From: Pandoraea commovens
Lineage (GTDB): Bacteria; Pseudomonadota; Gammaproteobacteria; Burkholderiales; Burkholderiaceae
Length of the DNA stretch: 64,000 nucleotides
Assembly (NCBI RefSeq): GCF_902459615.1
Contig: NZ_CABPSA010000003.1
Coordinates: 372,001-436,000 of the forward strand
Reading direction: 5' to 3'
Every line of letters starts with the position of its first letter. Within the stretch, counting starts at the first letter, position 1. Shown piece by piece: positions 1 to 8,403 of this stretch. Both the position numbers and the translations under genes were made by a program. The notes under the pieces were generated by a model. It did no database searches. It was not told the DNA's origin and worked only from the letters and a program-made list of their open reading frames with translations.

Positions 1-613
1 CGTCCTGATCGTGCGTGACGTAAATCGTCGCGCGGTCGAGCTTGCCGTGAATGCGACGGATTTCGGCGCGCATCTCGATACGCAGCTTCGCGTCGAGGTT
101 CGACAGCGGTTCGTCCATGAGCACAACCGGCGGCTCGATCACGATGGCACGCGCAATCGCGACACGTTGCTGCTGACCGCCCGACAACTGCCCCGGCAAC
201 TTGCGCTCGTGCCCGACGAGTTGCACGAGCTGCAAGGCTTCGCGGGCACGCTTCTCGATCTCGGCGCGCGGCGTGCCGCGCATCCGAAGACCGAAGCCCA
301 CGTTATCGAGCACGCTCATGTGCGGGAACAGCGCGTAGTTCTGGAACACCATGCCGAAGCCGCGCTTCTCGCTGGGCAGTACGTCGATGCGCTCGTCGTC
401 GAGCCAGATCGCGCCGCCCGTGAGCGGCGTGAGTCCGGCAATGCAGTTGAGCGCCGTCGACTTGCCGCAGCCCGAAGGCCCCAGCAGCGCGATGAACTCG
501 CCACGCTCGATGGTCAGATCGAGGCCGTTCAACGCGGCCACCGACTGCCCCTCGGCGTTGGTGAAGCTGCGCGCCACGTGATCGAGGCGCAGTTGTTGAA
601 AGTTGTGCTTCAT
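1..613 (-). CDS. ABC transporter ATP-binding protein (3' end outside window)
   Basis: This is the ATPase of an importer of the spermidine/putrescine, iron and sulfate class. The visible 204 residues contain Walker A GPSGCGKST (about 45-53), the Q-loop in VFQNYALFP, the signature LSGGQQQR (about 143-150), Walker B VLMDEP ending near 169, and the H-loop histidine near 201 in YVTHDQD. The regulatory C-terminal domain and the stop codon lie beyond the window edge. The start is an ATG 10 bases after the stop of the binding-protein gene, so the two are co-transcribed. The permease genes are not visible and presumably follow outside the window. The substrate is not known from the sequence; the neighbouring glucarate-dehydratase gene and shared palindromes suggest a sugar acid (inference). 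Confidence 0.93.
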   Translation of the reverse strand, partial: MKHNFQQLRLDHVARSFTNAEGQSVAALNGLDLTIERGEFIALLGPSGCGKSTALNCIAGLTPLTGGAIWLDDERIDVLPSEKRGFGMVFQNYALFPHMSVLDNVGFGLRMRGTPRAEIEKRAREALQLVQLVGHERKLPGQLSGGQQQRVAIARAIVIEPPVVLMDEPLSNLDAKLRIEMRAEIRRIHGKLDRATIYVTHDQD

Positions 614-623
614 GACGCAGCCC

Positions 624-1799
624 TTATTTCGACTTCAGCGAACCGATTTCGGCATCCCACTTCTGGAATGCAGCCACCATCGCCGTCGCATCGAGCGGCA
701 CAGCGTGCGGGAAATCGGCGATGAGTTTCGCGTATTCCGGACGGCCGTACTTCGCGATCGTTTCCTGGCTCTTCGCCGGGGCGGCGGACAGCGGTACGTC
801 CTTCACCGCCGGGCCCGGATAGAAGTAACCATCGTCATACGTGAGCGCCTGCTGAGCCGGTTCAAGCATGAAGTTGATCAACTTGAGGATCACGTCCATC
901 TTCTCTTTCGCCACGCCCTTGGGCACGACCATGTAGTGCGCGTCGTTGACCCACGTGAACTTGTCGAACGATTGAATCTTGAACGTCGCAGGCACGATAC
1001 CCAGCGCACGCGGATTGATATCCCAGCCGGTGACGGTGAGCGTCATGTCGCGGCTGCCTTCGCCCAACTCCTTCATCACCGCCGACGTGCCGCCCGGGTA
1101 GTACGGAATGCACGAATCGAGTTCCTTGAGGAACGCCCACGTCTTGTCCCATCCCTTGATCGGGTCGTGCGGATCCTTGTCGCCGAGCAGATACGGCAGG
1201 CCCATCAGGAACGTGCGGCCCGGGCCCGAGTTGGCCGGACGCGCGTAAATCAACTTGCCCGGATTTGCCTTGCACCAGGAGAGCAGTTCGGCAGGCGTCT
1301 TGGGCGGGTTCGTCACCTTGGCCGGGTTGTATTCGACGAGCGGTCCCGCAGGCATGAACGTGACGGCCAGGCCGTAGCCCTTCGACAGCTCCTGCATCGC
1401 GCGCACGTTCGGGGCGTACTTGTCGAGCACGCCCGGCAGCTTCGCGCTGTAGTCGGGGAGCAGACGTTGCCAGAGGTTTTGCTGGATACCGGCGGCGAGC
1501 GCATCGGTGCCCGTCAGCACGATATCGATATCCGAGCGGCCAGCCGCTTGCATGGCCTTGATCTTGCCCGGCAGTTGCGGTGCAGGCGCATTGGTGAAGG
1601 TGATCTTGGAGACGAGATCCGGGTACTTGTCGCGGAAAGCCTCGAAGCCCTTTTGCGTGAGCGCGAGATTGCCGGCCACGTCGACGATGTTCAGCGCAAC
1701 CGGTGCGGCGGTTGCCGTGCTTGCGAAGCTACCCAGTACCGCGGCACATGCCACGGCACCGAGCGTACGTTGCCAGAATCCCCTGCGGCTGAAGCTCAT
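624..1799 (-). CDS. ABC transporter periplasmic substrate-binding protein
   Basis: A 391-residue extracellular solute-binding protein of the PotD/spermidine-putrescine-like superfamily. The N-terminus MSFSRRGFWQRTLGA followed by a hydrophobic stretch and a cleavage site near residue 31 (STATA) is a signal peptide. The SRRGFW pattern resembles a twin-arginine motif, so Tat export is possible. The mature part starts with a beta strand (VALNIVDVAG) and carries the typical ligand-binding phrases ALAAGIQ and YMVVPKGVAKEK. It lies directly upstream of the ATPase gene (10-base gap) and is divergent from the enolase-family gene. A polyamine substrate is not assured: this family also carries thiamine, phosphonates, iron and organic acids. 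Context favours an aldarate or related acid (inference). Confidence 0.88.
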   Translation of the reverse strand: MSFSRRGFWQRTLGAVACAAVLGSFASTATAAPVALNIVDVAGNLALTQKGFEAFRDKYPDLVSKITFTNAPAPQLPGKIKAMQAAGRSDIDIVLTGTDALAAGIQQNLWQRLLPDYSAKLPGVLDKYAPNVRAMQELSKGYGLAVTFMPAGPLVEYNPAKVTNPPKTPAELLSWCKANPGKLIYARPANSGPGRTFLMGLPYLLGDKDPHDPIKGWDKTWAFLKELDSCIPYYPGGTSAVMKELGEGSRDMTLTVTGWDINPRALGIVPATFKIQSFDKFTWVNDAHYMVVPKGVAKEKMDVILKLINFMLEPAQQALTYDDGYFYPGPAVKDVPLSAAPAKSQETIAKYGRPEYAKLIADFPHAVPLDATAMVAAFQKWDAEIGSLKSK

Positions 1800-1827
1800 G
1801 CTGTCTCCTTTGGTTAAATTTCTCGTA

Positions 1828-1842
1828 AGTCATCATATGACT
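1828..1842. promoter_or_regulatory. Palindromic operator candidate 1 (AGTCAT-CAT-ATGACT)
   Basis: A perfect inverted repeat with 6-base arms and a 3-base spacer, 29 bases upstream of the binding-protein start codon. The arms match the second palindrome at 2017-2031 over GTCAT/ATGAC. Short palindromes of this form are typical targets of FadR-subfamily GntR repressors, and one such regulator is encoded at 4938-5690. The link to that regulator is inference. Confidence 0.6.
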
Positions 1843-2016
1843 GAGATTTCCAATTTGCAATTGGGAGACATGCCAAAACACCCCAGAGGTTTCCCTTATA
1901 AATCGAGAAATCCTTGTTTATACGGGGTTTAATCCCTGATTTCATCAGGACGCTGAGCATTTTGTCAGGGATTTCACCGATAGAGACACGGGCAGTGCGT
2001 CACCTAAATTACGGCC

Positions 2017-2031
2017 AGTCATACGATGACG
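2017..2031. promoter_or_regulatory. Palindromic operator candidate 2 (GTCAT-ACG-ATGAC)
   Basis: A perfect 5-base-arm inverted repeat with a 3-base spacer, about 75 bases upstream of the enolase-family start codon. It shares its arms and spacing with the palindrome at 1828-1842, so the pair would let one repressor control both divergent units. The spacer resembles the central ACGAT seen at GntR/FadR-family operators. Confidence 0.6.
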
Positions 2032-2106
2032 TAAAAGTTACACAAACCGCGAGATAGACGTCGCCGCCGACACCCCGTTCCCGGTGGAGACCAAGGAAAA
2101 GTTGCC

Positions 2107-3381
2107 GTGAAAATTCAGCGCATCACGATCACCCCGATTGCCTTTCGCGACCCGCCGCTACTCAACGCGGCGGGTATTCACGAACCGTATGCCCTGCGCT
2201 CGATCATCGAAATCGAAACGGATAACGGGCATGTCGGACTAGGCGAAACCTATGGCGATGCGCCAGTGCTCGCCCTGCTCGAAAACGCACGTCCGCTGCT
2301 GATCGGCATGGACCCGTTCGACACGAATGGGCTGCGCGAACGGGTCGCCGCTGTGGTGCGTCAGGGCGTTCGTGGCGAGCGCGTGGAATACGAACTCGCG
2401 CCGGGCACCGACCCGCGCAAGGACACTGAGAAGCTCTACTCCGCGTTCGAAGTTCCGTTTCTGGATTTGCAGGCGCGGCATCTGGGGATACCGCTCGTCG
2501 AGCTGCTCGGCGGCGCCGTGCGTCAGGAAGTGCAGTACAGCGCGTATCTGTTCTTCAAGTACGCGCAGCACATCGATTCGCCGTACGCGCCGGATAGCTG
2601 GGGCGAGACGCTGAACGCCGAGCAGCTCGTCGCTCAGGCACGCTTCATGATCGACACGTACGGGTTCGGCAGTATCAAGCTCAAGGCCGGGGTGCTGGAA
2701 CCGGCCGAAGAAGTGAAATGCCTGAAGGCCCTCAAGCGCGCCTTCCCCGACAAGCCGCTGCGTATCGATCCGAACGGCAACTGGTCGCTCCCGACGGCGA
2801 TTGCGATGGGACGCGAACTGGCGGGCGATCTCGAATACTACGAAGACCCCACGCCCACGCTCGAAGGCATGGCGGAACTGCATCGTGCGACGGGCATGCC
2901 GCTCGCGACGAACATGGTCGTCACCGATCTGCGGCAGTTCCGCGAGAACGTGCGCCTGAACGGCGCGCAAATCATCCTCTCCGATCACCACTACTGGGGC
3001 GGACTGCGCGACACACAGCTGCTCGCGCGTATGTGCGAGACGTTCGACATCGGCCTGTCGATGCACTCGAACTCGCACCTCGGCATCAGCCTGATGGCGA
3101 TGACGCATCTGGCGGCGAGCGTGCCGCGCCTGTCCTACGCCTGCGACACGCACTACCCGTGGCAGGAAGCCGACGAGGAAGTCGTGCGTGGCGGCAAGAT
3201 CGCGATTCGCAACGGCGCGGTCGCCATCACGAAGGCGCCCGGACTCGGACTCGAAATCGATCAGGACCAACTGGCCAAGCTCCACGAGCAATACCTGCGC
3301 TGCGGCCTGCGCACGCGCAACGACGCGGTGCAGATGCGCAAATACCGGCCCGACTGGAGCGGCAAAGCACCGCGTTTTTAA
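2107..3381 (+). CDS. gudD: Glucarate dehydratase-type enolase superfamily enzyme
   Basis: A 424-residue enolase-superfamily protein of the glucarate dehydratase branch, which removes water from D-glucarate (or L-idarate) to give 5-keto-4-deoxyglucarate. The superfamily residues are all visible: the K-x-K pair Lys191/Lys193 in KLKAG, metal ligands Asp221 (RIDPNGNW) and Glu246 (YYEDP), Asn269 (ATNM), and His320 in SMHSNSHLGIS. The length is close to the roughly 446 residues of the Escherichia coli enzyme. It begins with GTG preceded by AAGGAAAA. It is divergent from the ABC transporter and followed by a porin, an uptake-and-catabolism arrangement. A paralogue acting on a related aldarate cannot be excluded. 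No downstream kdgD-type dehydratase or aldolase lies in the window. Confidence 0.85.
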   Translation: MKIQRITITPIAFRDPPLLNAAGIHEPYALRSIIEIETDNGHVGLGETYGDAPVLALLENARPLLIGMDPFDTNGLRERVAAVVRQGVRGERVEYELAPGTDPRKDTEKLYSAFEVPFLDLQARHLGIPLVELLGGAVRQEVQYSAYLFFKYAQHIDSPYAPDSWGETLNAEQLVAQARFMIDTYGFGSIKLKAGVLEPAEEVKCLKALKRAFPDKPLRIDPNGNWSLPTAIAMGRELAGDLEYYEDPTPTLEGMAELHRATGMPLATNMVVTDLRQFRENVRLNGAQIILSDHHYWGGLRDTQLLARMCETFDIGLSMHSNSHLGISLMAMTHLAASVPRLSYACDTHYPWQEADEEVVRGGKIAIRNGAVAITKAPGLGLEIDQDQLAKLHEQYLRCGLRTRNDAVQMRKYRPDWSGKAPRF

Positions 3382-3515
3382 GCGCGCTTTTGCGCGTTCA
3401 TTCAGGCCAGCACTCACCCGACAGAACACCACGGCAGCACCACAAAAGCAGCACCCGCTTCACATAAAAACGAAGTACGCGAAGTCCAAGAAAACACATC
3501 ACAAGAGGAGAAGTC

Positions 3516-4688
3516 GTGAGACATTCGAAACTGTTTGCCGGGCTCGTATTGGCCGGTCTCGCCGCCGGTGCAATGCCGGCGTTCGCACAGTCGAACGTGA
3601 CGCTGTACGGGATCGTCGACGATGCACTGACCTACAGCAGCAACCAGAACGGCAAGTCGAACACCTATCTGCGCAACGGCAACCTCGCGGGCAGCCGCTG
3701 GGGCCTGCGCGGCACGGAAGATCTGGGCGGGGGCACCAGCGCACTCTTCCAACTGGAAAACGGCTTTGACGTGAACAGCGGCGCATTCAGTTCGTCGGGC
3801 GTGATGTTCAACCGTCAGGCGTTCGTCGGCGTGAAGAACGCACAAGCGGGCACTGTCACCATCGGCCGTCAGTACTCGCCGTATTACCTGATGGTCGGCA
3901 CGATCGGTCCCGTCGCTTATGTCACGGGTGCGACCGGTGCGCACCCGGGCGATATCGACGGCCTCGACACGACCATCCGCATCAACAACTCGGTGACGTA
4001 CACGTCGCCGGTGCTGTGGGGCGTGACGGCCAGCGTTCAATACGGCTTCGGCGGTCAGGCCGGTGCGATGGGCAAGGGCAACACGTTCTCCGGTGCGTTG
4101 CGTTACGACGGCGGTCCGGTGTCGTTGGCGGCGGGCTACCTGCGGATGAACAACATCGGCGGCGGCACGACCTGGAACAGCTCGTCTACCGGGGTGCCGG
4201 GCACGTCGGCCGTCAATCAGGGCTACGTTACCGCCGACTCGCTGCAACACATTGCGGTGGCCGGTATCTACACGCTCGGCAGTCTGACGCTGGGTGCGAG
4301 TTACAGCAACGTGCAGTACAAGCCGGGCGCCGCGTCGCTCTTCCACGACAGCGCGATCTTCAATACGGCGGGCGTGCACGCGTCGTGGATCGTCGCGCCG
4401 CAGTGGCGTCTGGCGGCAGCGTATAGCTACACGGCTGCCTCCAAGGCCAACGGCATCACCGACGCCGCGACTTACCATCAGGTGTCGCTTGCGCAGGTGT
4501 ACTCGCTCTCGAAGCGCACGTCGCTGTATGCGCTCGAAGCGTGGCAACACGCCAACGGTAAGTCGATCTCGGCGAACGGCGTGAGCATCATCAACGCGGG
4601 TCCGGTGGTCGGCGACTCGCAGAACAGCACGCCGTCGGCGACGAGCTCGCAGTTCGTCGGCATGCTGGGGATCCGCGTCGATTTCTGA
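3516..4688 (+). CDS. Gram-negative trimeric porin (OmpC-like, Burkholderiales type)
   Basis: A 390-residue outer-membrane general diffusion porin. The signal peptide ends near residue 24 (AMPAFA before QSNVTLYG). The mature start SNVTLYGIVDDALTY is the hallmark first strand of betaproteobacterial porins. Alternating hydrophobic strands and SRWGLRGTEDLGGG, FNRQAFVGV and TIGRQY follow the family pattern, and the chain ends in a terminal phenylalanine (RVDF), as outer-membrane barrels require. The start is GTG with AGAGGAGAAG upstream. It lies 134 bases after the glucarate-dehydratase-type gene and before a GntR regulator, so it probably lets the same substrate across the outer membrane (inference). 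Confidence 0.92.
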   Translation: MRHSKLFAGLVLAGLAAGAMPAFAQSNVTLYGIVDDALTYSSNQNGKSNTYLRNGNLAGSRWGLRGTEDLGGGTSALFQLENGFDVNSGAFSSSGVMFNRQAFVGVKNAQAGTVTIGRQYSPYYLMVGTIGPVAYVTGATGAHPGDIDGLDTTIRINNSVTYTSPVLWGVTASVQYGFGGQAGAMGKGNTFSGALRYDGGPVSLAAGYLRMNNIGGGTTWNSSSTGVPGTSAVNQGYVTADSLQHIAVAGIYTLGSLTLGASYSNVQYKPGAASLFHDSAIFNTAGVHASWIVAPQWRLAAAYSYTAASKANGITDAATYHQVSLAQVYSLSKRTSLYALEAWQHANGKSISANGVSIINAGPVVGDSQNSTPSATSSQFVGMLGIRVDF

Positions 4689-4710
4689 TGCCCGTGCCTA
4701 AGGGGTAACG

Positions 4711-4749
4711 CCGTCCGGACCGACGCTGTGCGCGTGCCGGTCCGGATGG
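4711..4749 (+). terminator. GC-rich hairpin after the porin gene
   Basis: A 12-base stem (CCGTCCGGACCG with CGGTCCGGATGG, one G-T wobble) starts 23 bases after the porin stop. No U-tract follows, so it may stabilise the 3' end of the message or mark a Rho-assisted end rather than act as an intrinsic terminator. Confidence 0.4.
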
Positions 4750-4857
4750 CAGCAAGTGCTTGAGAGTGGTCGCGAGAAGTCGCACAAAGCAGTCTTTTCG
4801 GCCGCCAGCGCCCGGTAACGTCTGGGCTGTGGCGTTGGCGGTCGATTCTTATCGGTT

Positions 4858-4873
4858 GTCGTATGTATGCGAC
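4858..4873. promoter_or_regulatory. Weak palindrome upstream of the GntR gene (possible autoregulatory site)
   Basis: GTCGTA and TGCGAC form a near-palindrome with five of six matched pairs, 65 bases before the regulator start. It is related in form but not identical to the two GTCAT-N3-ATGAC sites upstream, so autoregulation is only a suggestion. Confidence 0.25.
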
Positions 4874-4937
4874 GGTCGATAAGGTAAACTGGGGGCGTTT
4901 TTGCCATTTATCGTCACCCACAATTCCAACCGACGCC

Positions 4938-5690
4938 ATGTCCATGACCAGCCCGTTGCCCGCACGTCCTCGCCGCAAGTCTCGCAGCCTCACGGAGGAG
5001 GTGGTGAGCGCCTTGTCCGAGCAGATTCGCGCCGGCACGTTCCGTCCGGGCGACAAGCTGCCGACCGAGTCGGCCATCATGGAAAGTCTGGGCGTGAGCC
5101 GCACGGTGGTGCGCGAAGCGATTTCGCGGCTGCAAGCGGCACAGCTGGTCGAGACGCGTCACGGCATCGGCACCTTCGTGCTCGAAGCCCCGCGCGAGAA
5201 TGCGCTGCAAGTCGACACGAACAGCATTCTGACGATGCTCGACGTGATGGCGATTCTGGAGCTGCGCATCTCGCTCGAAACGGAAGCGGCAGGTCTGGCG
5301 GCAAACCGTCGCACGGACGGACAACTCAAGGCGATGCGTCAGGCGCTGGACGACTTCGAGATGCACGTGCGTCAGCGCACCGGCAACGCCGTGACGGCCG
5401 ACGTCGCCTTCCACCTGCAAGTGGCGAGCGCGACCGGCAACCGCTATTTCCACGACATCCTCGAACAACTCGGCAACACGATCATTCCGCGTACGCGCGT
5501 GAACTCGGCAGCGCTGGCCGACGACGATCAGGTGTCGTATCTCAATCGCGTGAATCGCGAACACGAAGACATCTACAACGCGATTTCGCGTCGCGATCCG
5601 GAAGCCGCACGCGCCGCCATGCGCACGCACCTCACGAACAGCCGCGAGCGTCTGCGCCGCGCGCAAGAGTCGGCTGGCACCCAGAACTAA
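4938..5690 (+). CDS. FadR-subfamily GntR transcriptional regulator
   Basis: A 250-residue repressor-type regulator. An N-terminal winged helix (about residues 17-83) carries the GntR signature GDKLPTESAIMESLGVSRTVVREAI in the family order. An all-helical FCD ligand-binding domain (about 100-235) follows, which usually binds an organic or sugar acid through a metal ion. I start it at the ATG beginning MSMTSPLPARPRR; an upstream extension in the same frame lacks family similarity. It follows the porin by 249 bases on the same strand and is the obvious candidate regulator for the transporter, enolase and porin genes. The effector is probably glucarate, galactarate or an intermediate (inference). 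Confidence 0.9.
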   Translation: MSMTSPLPARPRRKSRSLTEEVVSALSEQIRAGTFRPGDKLPTESAIMESLGVSRTVVREAISRLQAAQLVETRHGIGTFVLEAPRENALQVDTNSILTMLDVMAILELRISLETEAAGLAANRRTDGQLKAMRQALDDFEMHVRQRTGNAVTADVAFHLQVASATGNRYFHDILEQLGNTIIPRTRVNSAALADDDQVSYLNRVNREHEDIYNAISRRDPEAARAAMRTHLTNSRERLRRAQESAGTQN

Positions 5691-5721
5691 GCGCTATGGC
5701 ACAAGACCGGCACACCGGTCG

Positions 5722-6396
5722 TCAATAAAGGTCGCCGCGCACCGCGCGGTAGTACCCCGCATCGATCTCGCTGGCGCGGGCAGGGTCCATCCCCGTGAGC
5801 GCCGCCTTCATATCTCCCATCGACGGTACGGCCTTGCGGTCGAGTTGCGACTCGGCACACCAGAGCTTCGCGCGATTGATCGCCTTGCCACAGTGAAACA
5901 GCACTTCGTCGATGCTCACGACGATGGCTGTCTTCGGCGTACGCTCACCTTCCTTCAGTTGCGCGAGCAACATCGGGTCGACGGCAATGCGCGCATGACC
6001 GTTGATACGCATAAAGACTTCCAGCCCCGGGAACAGGAACAACATGCCGATGCGGTCGTCTTCGGTCAGATTGCGCAGCGAGGCGATACGGTTATTGCCG
6101 GGCCAGTCCGCGAAGACGACAGTCTTCTCGTCGAGTACTTTGACGAAGCCCGGTGCGCCGCCGCGCGGCGAGGCGTCGAGCCCTTGCGCATTGCCGGTGG
6201 CCACGCAGAAGAACGTCGCGACATCGAGATAAGCCGTGTGGAACGGCAACAGGCGCGACATCACGCCTTTGACGATCCCCTCGGACGGCGGATCGTACAG
6301 GGCATCTAGATCGACACGAGCGGGATCGGGGGATGCCGAAGACGCAGGCGACTGCACGGCGTCACGCGAACCGACGGGATAGATTGGCAACGACAT
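5722..6396 (-). CDS. PPOX-class (pyridoxamine 5'-phosphate oxidase-like) flavoprotein
   Basis: A 224-residue protein with the split-barrel FMN-binding fold of the pyridoxamine-phosphate oxidase-like family, in the MSMEG_1061-like branch. Recognisable stretches are TFFCVATGNAQGLDASPRGGAPGFVKV, then ADWPGNNRIASLRNLTEDDRIGMLFLFPG and the barrel strand FMRINGHARIAVD. The C-terminal part HCGKAINRAKLW is typical of this branch. Members reduce or oxidise assorted small substrates using FMN or F420; the actual substrate here is unknown. It is divergent from the AraC-type gene that starts 92 bases away, so that regulator may control it. It is convergent with the GntR gene. Confidence 0.82.
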   Translation of the reverse strand: MSLPIYPVGSRDAVQSPASSASPDPARVDLDALYDPPSEGIVKGVMSRLLPFHTAYLDVATFFCVATGNAQGLDASPRGGAPGFVKVLDEKTVVFADWPGNNRIASLRNLTEDDRIGMLFLFPGLEVFMRINGHARIAVDPMLLAQLKEGERTPKTAIVVSIDEVLFHCGKAINRAKLWCAESQLDRKAVPSMGDMKAALTGMDPARASEIDAGYYRAVRGDLY

Positions 6397-6488
6397 GGCG
6401 ATGCTCCTTCAAAAACATGTGCCGAGCTTATCGCGTTGCCTGATGGCGCTGATAGACTATCCAAGCCATTCAATAGCGAAATGACGCC

Positions 6489-7337
6489 ATGGAATTTCCC
6501 GACCACCTGAAGCCGAAAATGGCGCGCGTACAGATTATGGACGCGCAGGACCCGCCGCTGATTGCGCTCGTCGGTCGGGAAAGTGTGCCGCGTGTCTCGC
6601 AGACGCACCAACACGCGTCGGGACAGTTGCTCGGGCTGTTCAGCGGCCTGATCTCCGTTCGCACCAATCTCGGCACGTGGGTCGTGCCGACGTCGCGTGC
6701 CGTCTGGGTACCGCCGCACTGCCCGCATGCGGCCTTCTCGCATGGCCCGTTCAATGGCTGGGCGGTGTATGTGCGTCCGGATCAATGCGCCGGGTTGCCG
6801 GATCAGCCGCGCGCGATCGCGGTGTCCGGACTTCTGCGCGAGGCGGTGGCGCGTGCCGCACAGTGGGCGCTGGGCGAGCCGGATCGGGCGCAATTGAGCA
6901 TCATGCACGTGATACTGGACGAGATCGCCGTCAGCCCCGCCGACGCCTTCCGTCTCCCGATGCCAAGCCACCCTCGCCTGCGACGCATCGCCGCCGCCCT
7001 CATCGACGATCCGGCCAACGACCGCTCGCTCGACGCATGGGCCAACTGGGCCAGCACGTCGACGCGTACGGTGAGCCGCCGCTTCGTTGAGGAGACGGGG
7101 CTGACGTTCACGGCGTGGCGTCAGCGCGCGCGTCTGTTGCGCGGGCTGGAACTGCTCGCCGCCGGGCAACCGGTCGGGGCCGTCGCGCTGGACCTCGGGT
7201 ACGACAACGCCAGCGCCTTCATCGCGCTGTTCAGACGCACCTTCGACACCACACCTGGCCGCTATTTCGCGACGGATTCGACGGAGATCGTCGACGTGGC
7301 GAACGCCGACGACGACGGCATCGAAGCCGTCGACTGA
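6489..7337 (+). CDS. AraC-family transcriptional regulator with cupin sensor domain
   Basis: A 282-residue regulator. The N-terminal cupin-like half contains QTHQHASGQLLGLFSG and the wall-forming VWVPPHCPHAAF. The C-terminal half (about 165-265) has the two AraC helix-turn-helix motifs: RSLDAWANWASTSTRTVSRRF in the first, then VGAVALDLGYDNASAFIALFR in the second, ending with TPGRYF. It is divergent from the PPOX-type flavoprotein gene and is its likely regulator. The ligand is not predictable. The acidic C-terminal tail (NADDDGIEAVD) lies outside the conserved domain. Confidence 0.9.
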   Translation: MEFPDHLKPKMARVQIMDAQDPPLIALVGRESVPRVSQTHQHASGQLLGLFSGLISVRTNLGTWVVPTSRAVWVPPHCPHAAFSHGPFNGWAVYVRPDQCAGLPDQPRAIAVSGLLREAVARAAQWALGEPDRAQLSIMHVILDEIAVSPADAFRLPMPSHPRLRRIAAALIDDPANDRSLDAWANWASTSTRTVSRRFVEETGLTFTAWRQRARLLRGLELLAAGQPVGAVALDLGYDNASAFIALFRRTFDTTPGRYFATDSTEIVDVANADDDGIEAVD

Positions 7338-7443
7338 AGCAACATCCTCAGCCGTTAGAATGAGTGCCGCTGTCACACAGTGCGAAGTACGATAGCGTCG
7401 GTTTGCAAGCCCACCTCGCTCATACAACACGATCGTCCCTCAT

Positions 7444-8400
7444 ATGACACGCTTCGCTGCATGCGCGCTCAAGCGCACCGGCTCGCTCTGCGCCATTGCG
7501 CTGACGGCACTTCTCGTCTCGATGCCGACGTCGTTCGCGGCGACGGACGACAACTCGACACCGCCTGCGAGCGCCGCCCCGTCGCAGACGGACGTCAAGC
7601 CTGAAATCGTCGGCATCGTCGTGCCCGGGGCGAATACCTTCGGCGGCGACATCGCCATGCACACGGAAGTCTACAAACCGGCGGGCAACGGCCCGTTCCC
7701 CGTACTGATCTTCGAGCACGGACGCGCAGGCGATCCGCTAGTTCGTGCGAAGCTCGACGCCCCGATTCTCAAGGGTCACGTACGGTTCTGGCTGGCGCGG
7801 GGGTTCGCCATCGTCGCGCCGATTCGTGTCGGCTATGGACTGACGGGCGGGCCGGATCGGGAGAACTCCGGTTCGTCGTTCAAGAACGGCCAATGCGTGC
7901 GACGTCCCGACTTCGAGAAGCTCGCGAAGGTCACGGCCGAAGCGAACCTCGCGGCGTTGAAGTGGGTCCAGGCGCAACCCTGGGCGGACAAGCATCGTGT
8001 GGTGCTGGAGGGCCGCTCGGTCGGCGGCTTCACGACCGTCTCCACGGTGGCGACGAATCCGCCGGGCGTCGTCGGTTACATCAACTTCTCCGGCGGCGCA
8101 GGCGGGTCGCCCGAGTTGTCGCCGCAACACAGTTGCGATCCCGAGCAGATGAAGACGGTCTACGGCGAATTCGGCAAGACGACGAAGATCCCGGGGCTCT
8201 GGCTGTACGCGCACAACGACCAGTATTGGGGACCGGACGCACCGAAACAATGGTTCGACGCGTTCGCTGCGTCGGGCAGTCCGGCGAAGTTCGTCCACAC
8301 GGAGGATATCGCTGGGCACGACGGTCACATGCTGCTCACCTACGGCGGCAAGATGTGGTCGGGTCCGGTCAACGAATTTCTCAAACAGATCGGATTCTGA
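7444..8400 (+). CDS. Secreted alpha/beta hydrolase (dienelactone hydrolase-like)
   Basis: A 318-residue exported protein with a signal peptide (MTRFAACALKRTG then a hydrophobic core, cleavage near residue 32, SFAA). The mature protein has an alpha/beta-hydrolase fold: beta strand PVLIFEHGRAG, the nucleophile elbow GRSVGG with Ser192, an Asp-containing strand LWLYAHNDQYWG, and a late histidine (His292 or His295 in GHDGHMLL). These make a plausible Ser-Asp-His triad. Substrates of such periplasmic hydrolases are usually esters or peptides, and nothing here narrows it. It lies 107 bases after the AraC regulator on the same strand and is convergent with the GlxA-type gene, with three bases between the stop codons. 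Confidence 0.75.
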   Translation: MTRFAACALKRTGSLCAIALTALLVSMPTSFAATDDNSTPPASAAPSQTDVKPEIVGIVVPGANTFGGDIAMHTEVYKPAGNGPFPVLIFEHGRAGDPLVRAKLDAPILKGHVRFWLARGFAIVAPIRVGYGLTGGPDRENSGSSFKNGQCVRRPDFEKLAKVTAEANLAALKWVQAQPWADKHRVVLEGRSVGGFTTVSTVATNPPGVVGYINFSGGAGGSPELSPQHSCDPEQMKTVYGEFGKTTKIPGLWLYAHNDQYWGPDAPKQWFDAFAASGSPAKFVHTEDIAGHDGHMLLTYGGKMWSGPVNEFLKQIGF

Positions 8401-8403
8401 GCG

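Larger units (their letters stand above)
1800..2106. promoter_or_regulatory. Divergent regulatory region between the ABC transporter and gudD-like gene
   Basis: A 307-base intergenic stretch, AT-richer than its flanks, that must hold both divergent promoters. It contains two perfect GTCAT-N3-ATGAC palindromes (annotated separately), one close to each start codon. It also has a 9-base inverted pair, AATCCCTGA at 1931-1939 and TCAGGGATT at 1965-1973, separated by 25 bases. I see no open reading frame of interest in it. No promoter hexamers could be assigned with confidence. Confidence 0.7.

Noticed and set aside
6306-7430. A 374-codon minus-strand frame across the AraC regulator.
   Set aside because: The plus-strand AraC protein has clear helix-turn-helix motifs, while the antisense translation has none and is rich in Arg.
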